Notes: generated by a model from the sequence alone, not told the origin. DNA of 64,000 bases from Callorhinus ursinus (GCF_003265705.1 NW_020312849.1:964824-1028823), one strand, 5' to 3'. Shown: positions 31,649 through 42,930, numbered from the stretch's first letter. Numbers and translations: made by a program.

Positions 31649-31889
31649 ATTCAGTTCTCATGGTGATAAACATAACATAATTAAAAAAAAAATTCAGTTC
31701 TCAGTCACACTACCCAAATTTCAAGTATCTACGTGTGATTGGTGACTACTGTGTAAGTGCAAATATGAGCACTTGCCACTGATAGGTCCCAAACCTACAA
31801 ACCCTTTACGTGTGCTTTTTCTTGGAAGAAGAGCCACAGTGATAAAGCTGCACAAATCAAAATGATTTGAAAATCAGGCAGTGAAGTCG

Positions 31890-32330
31890 TATTTCATTAA
31901 CACTGTTATCAGACCTCCCAGATCCTTCCAGGCATGCCCCCTGTGCAGTCCCAGCCTGCTCTCCCACCAGTGCCCTGCATACATAGTGTATTTCGCTCTA
32001 CTCATCTGTAACGGCCCCAATCTCCTGAACGGGCCACAGTCGCTCCGGTGTTTTTATTCATGCATTTTCTTCTGCCTGGGTTCGAACCTTCTCACCCCAC
32101 GCCTGTCCCCCCACTCCTCCTCGCCTCTCGTTTCAATTCTGCCTCCAACTCTGGGTTCTTCCTCTTGCTTCTCAAGATTCACTTAATCTACTATGGCTGC
32201 CTAGTAGGTGCCATGCTAATGTTTGTGGAGTATGGCTTCTTAGCTCGGCATTTCACAAATGCAATCTTCCTGGGTACAATCCTCATTCCGGTTCCTTCCA
32301 GGGGCTTAGTTGTGGTTCCTCATACGAGTT
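31890..32330 (+). repeat. Probable L2 fragment
   Basis: C-rich text with cagtcccagcctgctctccc and ttctgcctccaactctgggt, L2-like. The two ORFs here show no protein resemblance. Confidence 0.4.
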
Positions 32331-32752
32331 AGCCAAAAGTGCCACCTAGTGGCCAATGCAGAAGATAGCAATCACCTCCAAATCAAGCATTTCAGTAAGG
32401 GAAAAAACTTGGAAAACGAGACCTTTCTTCCCACAACTATGCTCAGTAGTGAGAATCTTACTGTGGCTCTTGAGGGTGCTAGGTAATTTCATATTTTCTA
32501 CTTCCCTTAAAACAACCACCAAGTCTGGAAGTGGGTATCATCATTTTCATTTTACAGATCCGGAGTCAAGTTCAGAGAGGCTTCCTTAGTCCACTCTTCA
32601 GGATTGGAAGAAAAGAGGGAGAGGTCATGGCAGGTCTTTTTCTGTTCCCTCAGAGTGAGAAACTCACTTTGAAAGCTGAGGGAAGGCTCTTATTCACAAG
32701 ATAGGTAAAGGCGATCCTTGTCAGTGATGCAGATGACACTAAGGAAGATAAT

Positions 32753-32942
32753 CTTTTTTTTTTTTAAAGATTTATTTATTTATTTGAAAGAGAGAAAGAG
32801 AGCACATGAGAGGGGGAGGGTCGGAGGGAGAAGCAGACTTCCCGCTGAGCAGGGAGCCCGATGCGGGACTCGATCCGGGACTCCAAGATCATGACCTGAG
32901 CCGAAGGCAGTCGCTTAACCAACTGAGCCACCCAGGCGTCCC
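32753..32942 (-). repeat. Can-SINE
   Basis: Full antisense copy. No clear target-site duplication. A short L1-like piece (attgaaatataattgactta) follows. Confidence 0.93.
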
Positions 32943-33007
32943 TGCTACTGTATTTTTTAATTGAAATATAATTGACTTAGCAGATCTGTTCTTAAGAGTG
33001 CTAGTGA

Positions 33008-33228
33008 GGGGTGCGAGTGGATGGCTTGGTCAGTTAAGCATCCGACTCTTGATTTTGGCTCAGATCATGATCTCAGGATCCTGGAATTGAGCCCCATGTT
33101 GGGCTTCCGAGCTCAGTGGGGAGTCTGCTTGAGGATTTCTCTGTCTCTCCCTCTGCCCCTTCTCCTGCTTGTACATGTGTGCACATGCTCTCTCTCACTC
33201 TCTCTCAAATCTTTAAAAAAAAAAAAAA
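33008..33228 (+). repeat. Can-SINE, older
   Basis: Target-site duplications agtgctagtga flank it. Confidence 0.92.
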
Positions 33229-33634
33229 AGTGCTAGTGAAATACAGAAACATTACATCTAGGTAGTTCTATTCCTTTTTGTGCTATTGTCATGCATATTA
33301 TGTCTACATGTTACAAACTCAGCAATGCTTGGTTATAATTATTACTTTATATAATTTGATGCCTCTTCTAGGAACAGAGAAGAGAACAAGGATGTATTTG
33401 TAGTATTAGTTATATTCACCTTGTTTACCTTTTCTGGTTCTTTTCATTTGTTCCTGTGAATTCAAGTTACCATCTTGTGTCATTTCTTTACTCCAGTTCA
33501 GCTTTGGTCCCATCTGCTTCCTTTGTGCTACTAGTGGCAAATATGATAGAGACCCCAAAATACAATTTATACACACTGTTTTCTACAAATTGCTCTGCAG
33601 ATCAGTTAAGTAGAGCAGAAATAAGCATTTACAC

Positions 33635-33826
33635 TTTTTTTTTTTAAAGATTTTATTTATTTGAGAGAGAGAATGAGAGATAGAAAGCACGAGAGGGAAG
33701 AGGGTCAGAGGGAGAAGCAGACTCCCTGCTGAGCAGGGAGCCCGATGTGGGACTTGATCCTGGGACTCCAGGATCATGACCTGAGCCGAAGGCAGTCGCT
33801 TAACCAACTGAGCCACCCAGGCGCCC
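33635..33826 (-). repeat. Can-SINE
   Basis: Full antisense copy with tacact at both edges. Confidence 0.95.
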
Positions 33827-34139
33827 TACACTGTCTTTTATAGTTACATAATTACCTTTACTCTGCTGGTGGCCTGCACCTCCTGGGAAGATGCCATAAC
33901 CCGGTCTTGGCACCCTCCCGGAGTGGATCGCTCTGAGCTGAGAGGAGGAAGAAAGATGTGGGTTCGAACGCCACAGACTTCAATGTGCAGCACTTACTGA
34001 GTTTTAGATTTTCTTTTATGTTTCCTCCTTTGGCTGTATGCCCTTGGGATAATTTCCAGAGATTTCGAACGGTCGTTTTGTTCACCAGTTAGTGTTGTTT
34101 GACAAAGGGCTTTCACGTGTCAAGTTTAGCTTGTCCTCA

Positions 34140-34240
34140 TAATTTTGTGAAAGAAGCAGGGGAAGGAATTCTAACCCTAGAGATGCAGCTCAGAGACAAG
34201 TAACTTGCCTAAAGTTACAAAGCTTGTCCGAACCATGCTT
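34140..34240 (-). repeat. MIR, short
   Basis: gcagctcagagacaagtaac and tgcctaaagttacaaagctt fit antisense MIR. Confidence 0.5.
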
Positions 34241-34450
34241 TCAGTCTTTCAGGAAGTACGTGCCTGATCTGTGCTAAGCATCAAATTAAAAATGTTGAAC
34301 AGTTTACTGTCTAGACAGGAGACAGAAAACAGGCAATTACAGTAAAAGTTCAAGTGCTAAAATAGAGATAAAATATATGGTGCTTTAGGAAACAAGAAGA
34401 AAGGCTTGAGCAGGAATTTGAATCCAAGCATTTTGATTCCTAATTCTGCT

Positions 34451-34641
34451 TTTTTTTTTAAAGATTTTTATTTATTTGAGAGCGAGAGAATGAGAGAGAG
34501 CACATGAGAGGGGGGAGGGTCAGAGGGAGAAGCAGACTCCCTGCCGAGCAGGGAGCCTGATGCGGGACTCGATCCAGGGACTCCAGGATCATGACCTGAG
34601 CCGAAGGCAGTCGCCTAACCAACTGAGCCACCCAGGCGCCC
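34451..34641 (-). repeat. Can-SINE
   Basis: Full antisense copy directly left of a MIR. Confidence 0.95.
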
Positions 34642-34659
34642 GAAAGGATGAGTTTTCTT

Positions 34660-34915
34660 AAAGAGGCACTGTATAGTGGTTAAGAAGGCAGACTGGAAGC
34701 CACGGTGGCTGACAGTTTCGGCTTCGGTTCAGTTATTGCTGTTGCCCTGGGTAAAATCACTTCAATCTCTCTGTGCTTCAGTTTCCCCATCTGTAAAATG
34801 GTGCCAATATTGCCCACCTGACCTCTTAGGTTATAAAATATTACATGTAATATGCTTAGAACTGGAGCTAGTACCGTTTGCACTATATAAATGATTGTCA
34901 AATAAATTCTTCAGC
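34660..34915 (+). repeat. MIR
   Basis: ggcactgtatagtggttaag, cagtttccccatctgtaaaa and atatgcttagaactggagct give a nearly complete MIR. Confidence 0.82.
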
Positions 34916-35014
34916 GAAAGGATGGTGTTAATGCTGAACTCCCCCAGGGTATGCTTAACAGTTTCCTCAAAAATGATAAAATGCTTAGCTTGCAAAAGTT
35001 GAAATTGACTTTTT

Positions 35015-35220
35015 ATTTATTTATTTTTTAAAAAGATTTTATTTATTTATTTGATAGAGAGAGACACAGCGAGAGAGGGAACACAAGCAGGGGGGAGTGG
35101 GAGAGGGAGAAGCAGGCCTCCCGCAGAGCAGGGAGCCCGATGCGGGGCTTAATCTCAGGACTCCGGGATCATGACCTGAGCCGAAGGCAGACGCTTAACG
35201 ACTGAGCCACCCAGGTGCCC
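35015..35220 (-). repeat. Can-SINE
   Basis: Target-site duplications gaaattgactttttt flank it. Confidence 0.95.
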
Positions 35221-35318
35221 GAAATTGACTTTTTTAGAGTATAGTGCTTGTTTTATCAGCAAAATCGTTTCATTTACATTGACCACACTGAGACTGAGGG
35301 TAAACTAAAAAGAACAAG

Positions 35319-35424
35319 GGGCACCTGGCTGGCTCAGTTGGTGGAGCATGTGACTCCTTATCTCAAGGTTGTGAGTTTGAGGCCCATGTTGTGTGTATAG
35401 ATTACTTAAAAAACTAAAATCTTT
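35319..35424 (+). repeat. Older tRNA-derived SINE (short type)
   Basis: Head ggggcacctggctggctcag, short body, then aaaatcttt. Confidence 0.85.
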
Positions 35425-35622
35425 AGGAGCTGCCTGGGTGGCTCAGTTGGTTAAGCATCCCACTCTTGGTTTTGGCTCGGGTCATGATCTCGGGGTGGTG
35501 AGATGGAGCCCCATCCCTGCATCCGACTCTGTACTCAGCAGGTAGTCTGCTTGAGATTCTCTCCCTTTGCCCCTCCCCCTGCTCACCCTCTCTCTAAAAT
35601 AATTTTTTTTTTTTTTTTTAAG
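35425..35622 (+). repeat. Can-SINE, directly after another SINE
   Basis: Head gctgcctgggtggctcagtt, CT tract (ccctttgcccctccccctgc) and a T/A-rich end. Confidence 0.88.
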
Positions 35623-36170
35623 GAGCAATAACTCCCTTTCAGGAAATGATAGGAACTTCTGTAATCTTCCAGGTTATTTGTATATTGCCATGTGGTGATT
35701 TTTTTTTGAGTATAGTTGGCACACAATGTTACGTTGGTTTCAGGTGTACACAGTGATGGACATTTTACATTGTGCTAAGCTCACCACAAATGTAGCTACC
35801 ATCTGTCACTATATAATGCTATTATGATACCATTGACTATATTCCCTGTGCTGTACCTTTTATTCCCGTGACTTATTCCGTAACTGGAAGCCTATACCTC
35901 CCACTCCCCTTCACCTTTTTGCCCATTCCCCCTACCTCTCCCCTCTGGCAACCCTCCCCTCTGGTTTGTTCTCTGTATTTGCCCCCCCCCCACCTTGGTT
36001 TGTTCTCTGTGTTTGCATCTATTTCTGCTTTTTGGTTTTTAGATTCCACATGTAAGTGAAATCATATGGTATTTGTCTTTGACATATTTCACAATACCCT
36101 CAAGGTCCACCCATGTCACAAATGGCAAGATCTCATTCTTTTTTACATATGAGTAATATTCCTTTGTGTA

Positions 36171-36888
36171 TGTGATGCGGGACAGGCTGAGGCCCCAAGA
36201 AAGAGGGCTTCAGGCCCCTCACCAAGAGGGTTTTTGGCTTTGTGCAAAGAATTCAAGAGCAAGCCATCTAGAGAAAGGGACAAAGATTAAGTATACAAGA
36301 AAGAAACAACTTCATAGACAAAGTAGCGGTCTTTTCCAGGAGAGGAAGAGGATCCTCCTTTGCCTCTAAGGGTTTTATAAATTATTTTAGGATTTATTTG
36401 AGAAAGAGAGCAGGGGGAGGGGCAGAGGGAAAGGGAGAGGGAGAAAAGAATCCTCGACCAGACTCCCCACTGAGTGAGCCCAAGGCAGGGCTCGATAGCA
36501 GGACCCTGAGATCATGACCTGAGCTAAAATCAGAGTCGGCCACTCAACCGACTGAGCCACCCAGGCGCCCCTATACATTTTTTTTTTAAATTAGCTAACC
36601 ATATAGGGAGGGGCTTACACTTTACCTTAGGGTTTCTCATTCACATTAGGCAATTGTTTTTCCATTGTTTTAGGATTGTGGGATTACCCACAGGGAAGTT
36701 TTAAGATCTTAAATGTCCAGCCTATGTGGCTTTTACTGCTGTTGAGAGTGGGGTCTTACAATCTTCTAGGATTTGGATCTTGTGACTCTTTTTATGACCT
36801 GCTGACTTTTGGGGTAAGGGTCGGCCTAAAACCAAAATGGCTTTACTTTGATCAACTTGTCTCCCAAGCCCTCTTCCCTCCAGCCTCA
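36171..36888 (-). mobile_element. Solo ERV LTR inserted in L1
   Basis: The element begins TG and ends CA and is flanked by the 4-bp duplication TGTA (36167-36170 and 36889-36892), and the L1 text continues across it. The minus orientation shows a TATAAAA box at about 36375. A 4-bp duplication suits a class I (gamma-like) ERV. No internal viral genes remain. It contains one SINE (36386-36571). Confidence 0.78.
36386..36571 (-). repeat. Can-SINE inside the solo LTR
   Basis: Diverged antisense copy (cagggctcgatagcaggacc), younger than the LTR it interrupts. Confidence 0.92.
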
Positions 36889-37351
36889 TGTATATGCCAC
36901 ATCTTCATCTATTCATCCATTGAATTTAGACTGCTTCCATATCTTGGTATTGTAAATAACGCTGCAATAAGCATAGGAGTGCATATATTTTTTTAAAATT
37001 AGTGTTTGTTTTCTTTGGGTAAACACCCAGCACTGGAATTACTGGATCATATAGTATTTCTATTTTTGTTTTGAGGAACCTACTGTCCCACAGTGGCTGC
37101 ACCAATCTACCTTCCCACCAACAGTGCACAAGGGTTCCTTTTTCTACACATCCTTCCCAACACTTATTTCTTGTCTATTTTAGCCATTCTGAAAGGTGTA
37201 AAGTGGTATCTTGTTGTGGTTTTGATTTTCATTCCCTTGATGTTAAGTGATGTTGAGCATCTTATCATGTCTGTTGGCTTACCTGTAGGTCTTCCTTGGA
37301 ACAATGTTCAAGTCCTGTTTTTTTGGTGTTGAGTACCACAGAGTGATTTTA

Positions 37352-37545
37352 TTTATTTTTTCAAAGATTTTATTCATTTGACAGAGAGAGACATAGCAAG
37401 AGGGAACACAAGCAGGGGGAGTGGGAGAGGGAGAAGCAGGCGTCCCACAGAGCAGGGAGCCTGATGTGGGGCTCGATCCCAGGACCCCGGGATCATGACC
37501 TGAGCCAAAGGCAGACGTTTAACGACTGAGCCACCCAGGTGCCCC
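37352..37545 (-). repeat. Can-SINE
   Basis: Target-site duplications caca(g/a)agtgatttta flank it. Confidence 0.95.
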
Positions 37546-37975
37546 CACAAAGTGATTTTAAAAACATGATTTGTACTACAGAATACACTGAACCTTAAAA
37601 AAAAAAAAGAATACACTAAAGCAATGCAGTACTAAACAGGTCTCCTAAGTCAGGAAAATAAACTGAAATGTGATTCAAAACATAGCTCTAAGCTCAACAG
37701 GACACAAAAGCTTTTTACAAGTCTTCCAACCCTACCTCTATCCCCAAAGATACATATTTTCCTGGGGTAGTATTCTATGTGGGGTATTAAGTGCCTATCT
37801 AAACATTGCCTACAGTTTAAAGTTTAGAATATTTTTACCTTTCCCCTCGTTTGGAACCACACTTTTGTAACCAAACAAAAAAACACTTTGTTTTTAATGG
37901 AAAAGTGTCATCTTGTTTGACAAACGAAGATAATTTTACAAACTCAGAATGTTTGCAAGTACATGAAATTTCCCT

Positions 37976-37981
37976 TTTATT
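37976..37981 (-). promoter_or_regulatory. Candidate polyadenylation signal of PYURF/PIGY mRNA
   Basis: AATAAA on the minus strand (TTTATT on +) lies about 445 nt after the PIGY stop. It is the first clear hexamer in non-repeat sequence. The true 3' end is not proven. Confidence 0.4.
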
Positions 37982-38426
37982 ATAGTTTTATAGCACACTA
38001 GCTGAAATACGTTTCTCTACAACTACTCCAACATAACAACTCCTTTGGAATGAATTATTTTAGTCATCCGTAACATGTAACTCTGCCAAATACTTTAAAA
38101 TAAACATATAAAAATTTTAATTACTAATTTTTAGATGAATAGGGTAAGAAAGTCATCAGGTGATGGTTGGGACTGTTACTATCCAACAAGAAACTGCTTA
38201 AATGTTTCTTCTGATACAGTAGTTATTAATTAGAATTTTCAAAAAACAAGGGCAGAACAAAAAATACCAAAGAAACTTCTGCAGCTTAGGCCTCCCATAG
38301 TCCTGAACCTCTGAGAGAAGCAAGGCAAAGCACCTTTCCTGCAATTTAAGTGGGTTTCCTGTATTTCCATGTAGTTGAGCTTTCAGAGATAGACATGACA
38401 TATATGTCCTCTTGGCTCTGGTTGTA
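37982..38426 (-). other. Presumed PYURF/PIGY 3' UTR
   Basis: Non-repetitive AT-rich sequence between the PIGY stop and the first polyadenylation hexamer. Confidence 0.5.
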
Positions 38427-38642
38427 TTAATTATGCCTGAAGAGTTTAATACCCATCCAAGTCCAAAGGTGGAAGAACACATAAACTGGTATGGTAATGG
38501 GCAGGAGCAGACTATAAAAGCACAGGCTGGCTGTGTTAGTGCAGCCCTGTGGGAAGTTTTCTTCCACGGAGGCTGAGTAGAACAGTCCTGCTAAAGAGAC
38601 CAACGGAATAAGGACAGTCAACGTTGGAAGAGACAGAAACAT
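38427..38642 (-). CDS. PIGY: PIG-Y, GPI-GlcNAc transferase subunit
   Basis: This 71-residue protein is a subunit of the ER-membrane complex (with PIGA, PIGC, PIGH, PIGP, PIGQ, DPM2) that makes GlcNAc-PI, the first step of GPI-anchor synthesis; PIG-Y binds PIGA directly. It starts MFLSLPTLTVLIPLVSLAGL and ends GIKLFRHN. Two membrane segments are visible at about residues 4-25 and 41-62, with a short loop between them. It is the second cistron of the PYURF mRNA, 96 nt after the PYURF stop and in a different frame. The start chosen is the conserved Met; an in-frame ATG 27 nt upstream (38669) would add MAGNKWGRR. Confidence 0.96.
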   Translation of the reverse strand: MFLSLPTLTVLIPLVSLAGLFYSASVEENFPQGCTNTASLCFYSLLLPITIPVYVFFHLWTWMGIKLFRHN

Positions 38643-38738
38643 TCTTCTCCCCCACTTATTACCTGCCACTCTGACTTTTAAAAAGGTAAGTGGTATTAAG
38701 AAAGTTTAGTTGTGTGTGTTGCTGTTTTTAATTATGAT

Positions 38739-38880
38739 CTAGTGCCGCTCCATTTCTTCTTGCTTCTTATTTTGATGTGTCATCCTAGCTGCCTGCGGTA
38801 TCATATTAGGGATCCCATCAATAATTGGATAGGCTATTCCCAACTCTTCATTAATCAATTCATTTGTCGATGCTTCATAT
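38739..38880 (-). CDS. PYURF: PYURF coding exon 2
   Basis: The exon begins after CCCCTCAG with the last base of Arg68, then YEASTNELINEELG and ends MERH before the stop at 38741-38739. It is continuous with the PIGY reading frame region of the same exon. Confidence 0.94.
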
Positions 38881-40741
38881 CTGAGGGGAGAAAAGGAAAA
38901 CAAAATGAATTGTGAAAACAAAATGCTTGGAAGAGCTTGGTGTTCAATAAACACCCCCATTTATCCAATTCTTGACAGTGTTAATTCCAAAAACAGAATT
39001 ACACTGCTTCTAATTCTAAAAGCAGTATTACCCAATTGAAACATTTCTTTTAGAAAATGAATCTCTAATTCCCATTTTAGTCAGTTTCTCTCATATTTTC
39101 TTTTTCACTTTATTCTCAAGCTATACCTTAATATGAGTTTTTAAAATCCAGTCAGAAAAAAATCTCCCCTTTTCATCCAAATATTCCTTCGTTACTCTGG
39201 GCAACCTCAAGACCATCCCAGTTAATTTACTACTGAAACAGCCACTAGAGAAAAATTCAACTTCCCCACTTTAGAATGCATGTTTAATAGAGCAACAGAG
39301 CTGAACCATTAGAAGGAAACCACTAAAAAATCAAGATATACAAAATAAAAGGAAGATGAGATAGCAGAAATGAGGAAACTTTAGAAAACAGGTCTGCAGT
39401 GAGCTACACAATTAACTAAAAGGTAGATCAAATGGTCATTTCAAGGTGTAAGAAAACAGTGAGTGTATTCATTACGGAAAATAATCTAGTTAAGAGAAAT
39501 GCAAAAATATTGAAAAAAATAACTAGCAATGTACACCCAAAAATAACCACTGATAACATTTTGGTGTTTAGTATATTCAATCTGCAATACTAGTGTTGTC
39601 AACGTTCAGTTTTAGTAGCCTGGAGCTGTAGAGCCTTTTTAAAAAAAAAATTAAATTCAATTAACATGTAATGTATTACTAGTTTCAGAGGTAGAGTTCA
39701 GTGATGCGTCAGTTGCATATAACACCCAGTGCTCATCACATCACGTGCCCTCGTTAACTAAGCCCATCACCCAGTTACCCCATCCCCCCACTCACGTCCC
39801 CTCCAGCAACCCTCAGTTTGTTTCCTATGATTAAGAGTCCCTTATGGTTTCTCTCCCTCTCTGATTTCCTCTTGTTTTATCTTCCCCTCCCAGAGCTGTT
39901 TTTCCCGACTCTTGGTTCAAGGAAGCCTTTACAAAACCCAGCTAGTCCAGAACTAAGAGCCAAAAGGGGCAGCACACATAGCGTAAACGTTTAAGATCGT
40001 CAGGCATCAGCTGTACAGGTTCACAAGAATTGTTATTTTTCATCATCTTGGCCTAAAAATCTGAATGCCTTGGACCAGTCCCGACTCCCAACAGTTCATA
40101 AACCTGGCGGTACATTGGCACCACTGAGGGTCCTTTTAAGAAAACACCTTGCTCTAGTCCCGCCCCCAGACCGGCTGACTGGGTCCGCCTGGGGTGGTGC
40201 CCGGGAATCGGCATTCAAAAAAAAAAAAAAAAAGTTCCCCGGCGATACAATTGCGCAGCCAGTGGCGAACCTGTAAACGCTCCGACCCCTCCCTGCGGGT
40301 GGGCGGCTTGATTTGGGAGGCCCGGGGCTCGGCTCCCCTCCGGTCGCCTCCCGCCCTTCCCGCCGCAGTCGGAGGTGCGTCGTAGTGGGCCGGGGCCGGA
40401 GCCAGAAAATGGCAGCGGAAAATACCCGGAGTGACCTGAAGGGCTCCCCAGCGGCTGTGAACGGCCGCGCGGTCCACCGCCCCCCCCCTCCCCGCCACGG
40501 GAGGGGGCGAACGCAAAGTCGGAGACGGCGAATCGCACCTGAGCGGCTTCTTGGAGAGGGGGCACACCAGGAACTCGAGCAGCGCCGGGTCGAAGGCGCG
40601 GGCCGGGTCTCCGGGCCTCTCGCTCTTGTCCGCGGACCGCTGTGACCCCGACGCGTGAAGGCACCTACGGGCGACCGCGAACGGTGGCACGCGTGGACCC
40701 CGCAGCGCTGAGGCGAGCCAGCCGCACGCTCCGCTCAGCAT
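38739..40741 (-). CDS. PYURF: PYURF (PREY), two coding exons joined
   Basis: The CDS joins 40741-40539 (exon 1) to 38880-38739 (exon 2) on the minus strand and encodes 114 residues, the known mammalian length. Residues 1-about 32 (MLSGACGWLASALRG..., rich in Arg, Ala and Leu, no acidic residue) look like a mitochondrial targeting sequence. Residues about 50-100 form the Trm112-like/UPF0434 domain: FDPALLEFLVCPLSKKPLR, then ELGIAYPIIDGIPNMIPQAA. The protein is known as a mitochondrial chaperone for SAM-dependent methyltransferases such as NDUFAF5 and COQ5, linking it to complex I assembly and coenzyme Q. The start has A at -3 (GGACCATGC). The donor is AG|GTGCG and the acceptor CCCCTCAG|A. The same mRNA carries PIGY 96 nt downstream of the stop. 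Confidence 0.95.
38881..40538 (-). other. PYURF intron
   Basis: Contains only the L1 3' UTR piece at 39630-39900 and, at its 5' end, part of the CpG island. Confidence 0.8.
39630..39900 (-). repeat. L1 3' UTR fragment, antisense, in PYURF intron
   Basis: Contains ttcaattaacatgtaatgta, gcatataacacccagtgctc and caaccctcagtttgtttcct, an older relative of the L1 ends at 16728-17206. Confidence 0.8.
40539..40741 (-). CDS. PYURF: PYURF coding exon 1
   Basis: The exon codes for 67 residues plus two bases of Arg68 and lies inside the CpG island. Reading continues open past the GTGCG donor down to 40154, but that extension is intronic because exon 2 restores the conserved PREY sequence. Confidence 0.93.
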
Positions 40742-40930
40742 GGTCCAGCAGGCCGCAACCGAGCCGCTTCAGCCGAGCGCCGCGCAGTCAGCCCCACAGC
40801 CTGCCAGCCCCAGCCCCCGGTGCTGCGGAAACGCCGTCCCCGGGCCGCCAGGAGCTAGCGCTTTGGTTCCGAGGGCGCTCCTGACCCGACCGCTTTTCCC
40901 GCTGCACCGCTCGGTAGTTACCGGCGCGGC

Positions 40931-40947
40931 CTGCCGCCAGAGGGCTC
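40931..40947 (+). promoter_or_regulatory. CTCF-like motif in PYURF promoter
   Basis: CTGCCGCCAGAGGGCTC fits the core CTCF consensus CCRSYAGRGGGC closely. It lies about 200 bp upstream of the PYURF ATG. Binding is inferred only. Confidence 0.45.
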
Positions 40948-41469
40948 TAGCGACTGTGCCACCGCGTTTACAAATTACAAACAAAACCAGTGCTTAAATT
41001 GGGGTATTTTGAGTTTTCACTAGGGTTTATCTCAGGGGTGCCAGGAAGCCAGTGGCCGGACTTCAAAGTCACAGTGTTTGAAACTTGCACCGACGTGGTT
41101 ATCTCCAAAAGGAGGTTTCAACCACATTGTCATATTGGGTATGTTAAAAGCATTGGTTTGTCTTATGTAAATCTTTACCATAGATAGCTCCTATAACCTT
41201 GTCTCTCCCCCCCCCTTTTCTTATTAAATTAGAACTTTAGAACCTGAAAAGAATACCACAGGCCTCTTAAGCTCCACGACGTCCAGATTCTTACACTGTG
41301 GTGAATTCAGCTGCATAATAAAGCACAACCGGTTTATAGAGGATCTTGCAGACAGCAAGGTCTCTAAGTAACTGTGTAATCAGGCAGATGTCCATTAGTT
41401 GAGTGGGAAATCCATTTAATGGATTTTTCGCCTCAAGTTTGCCTCTGGCGCTCTAAGGAAGTGATCTTT

Positions 41470-41700
41470 GTTACGGTGTGGTAGATTTGGGCTCCGGGGC
41501 CTGGCAGCTTGGTTTCTGGTGCAGGGCTGACGAGCTGTGTGACTCCAGAAATGACTTCCTAAGTTTCTTTACCTGTAGAGTAAGATAATGCACTTACCTC
41601 CTGAAATCTCCTCCTTGTGGGGATTAAAATGGGGTCATGCATGCAAAGAACATTTAGAAAAGTGGGACAAATTAATGCTCAGTTAATGTTCTCTGTTGTT
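41470..41700 (+). repeat. MIR
   Basis: gatttgggctccggggcctg, gctgtgtgactccagaaatg and ggattaaaatggggtcatgc give MIR order. Confidence 0.65.
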
Positions 41701-42734
41701 ATTTTTATTTCCTCTGTACAGTATGCTAGAAGATTCTTTGTTAGTCATCAATTTTTTTCCCTTTGTTTTGCTGATTATGGACTTGAACCTTTTTTGTTTC
41801 ACTGGACTTTATCATTTTACACTTTGAGCTCTTGGGAGATAGGGGTGGGAGTGAGGGACACAAAGATACAGATACAAGATTATATTTGCAGATTTCTCTT
41901 CCACTCAGCCATGTGAAAATGGAGAAATTTTTATAGTTTATTTTTAAAAATACGCTACATTATTTGATGCTTTTTGTTCACTAATGCTCAGAAGACTTCA
42001 GCATCAGGCAGTTTTCAGGGATGTAGCCTCAAGAGGGACTACTGTAGAGTTCCTATGTTTGCTTTCGCCTTATTTCCTACCAAGGCAGTAGCAGGAAGTA
42101 ATTTTTCAGTTGTAGTTAGCTGATACTTTGGGCCCTACAGAAGGAGTGGATTATAAGAAAGATACATTTTAACTATGTTTCGGCGAGCTATGGGGAAGCA
42201 GAGCTTGACTTCTCCCAGCACTGCGTGGACCCAGGCCAGGTGGGACAGGCCTAGGGTCTTAGCCCTTGTGGGATGGAGGCAGACAACTATGCTTGAGACC
42301 AGTTTCATTAGCCTTAGTTTGGCTAGCCTGGCTGACTGATCCCTATCACCTGGGTTTTCTAACCAGTTATAAATAAATTAGTTTTAGTTTGCTGCCACCT
42401 AGAAGTTTCAAAGCAGGTCAGTTTACTTTCATTTAAGTTAGTATTTGGGGGAAATGGAGAGTAACAGCAAAGCATTAAAAACGTCCTCTAATTTATAAAA
42501 CCAAAAATCAACAACCAATAGTTAGGAACATCTGAGTGTGTGATACATTAGGCCAAACCATGTAGATATTAAGTTATAAAATGTCCTTAAGTAGCCCTTT
42601 GTAATTAAGGAATATAACTCATTTCTGCATGTGGTATACTAAGCTGAATGTAGATGACAATATAGAATTGTAAAGTTATTAGTCCTTTTTTGCTATTGGC
42701 ATGACTATCATCTTTCCCATCACAGAGCCCTGTG

Positions 42735-42930
42735 CACATTATAATAATGTGATGGGGCTTTGGGCTCAGGTACTGTATAGCTATGTGACCTTGGGGAAGT
42801 TACTTAAATTCTCTGCCCCAATCTTGTCATCTGTAAGATAGTATAGTAATAGTACCTACCTTACTAGAGTTGTTGAGAGAATTAAATAAAATAATACAGG
42901 TGAAGCAGTTAGCACAGGGGCTGGCACAGA
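42735..42930 (+). repeat. MIR
   Basis: gctatgtgaccttggggaag, tcatctgtaagatagtatag and gttgttgagagaattaaata are clear MIR blocks. Confidence 0.82.

Larger units (their letters stand above)
35698..37335 (-). repeat. L1 3' part, antisense, split by a solo LTR
   Basis: 35698-36170 is the L1 3' UTR region (ggtttcaggtgtacacagtg). 36893-37335 is the end of ORF2: its minus strand reads [12 protein letters not shown] and [13 protein letters not shown], as in L1 ORF2. The LTR at 36171-36888 divides it. Confidence 0.85.
40140..40970. promoter_or_regulatory. CpG island promoter of PYURF/PIGY
   Basis: This is the only long GC-rich, CpG-dense stretch in the window. It contains PYURF exon 1 and about 230 bp upstream of its ATG. 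No TATA box is seen in the upstream part, as is usual for a housekeeping promoter. Transcription start is expected between about 40,745 and 40,950 on the minus strand. Long ORFs on both strands here are by-products of the base composition. Confidence 0.85.

Noticed and set aside
40154..40741. 195-codon minus-strand ORF as a single long protein
   Set aside because: Only the first 67 residues and two bases of residue 68 are PYURF. The frame then runs past a good donor into intronic CpG-island sequence, and the conserved remainder is found in exon 2.
40313..40997. Several plus-strand ORFs in the CpG island
   Set aside because: Arg/Pro/Ala-rich by-products of GC content, with no recognisable domain and opposite to PYURF exon 1.
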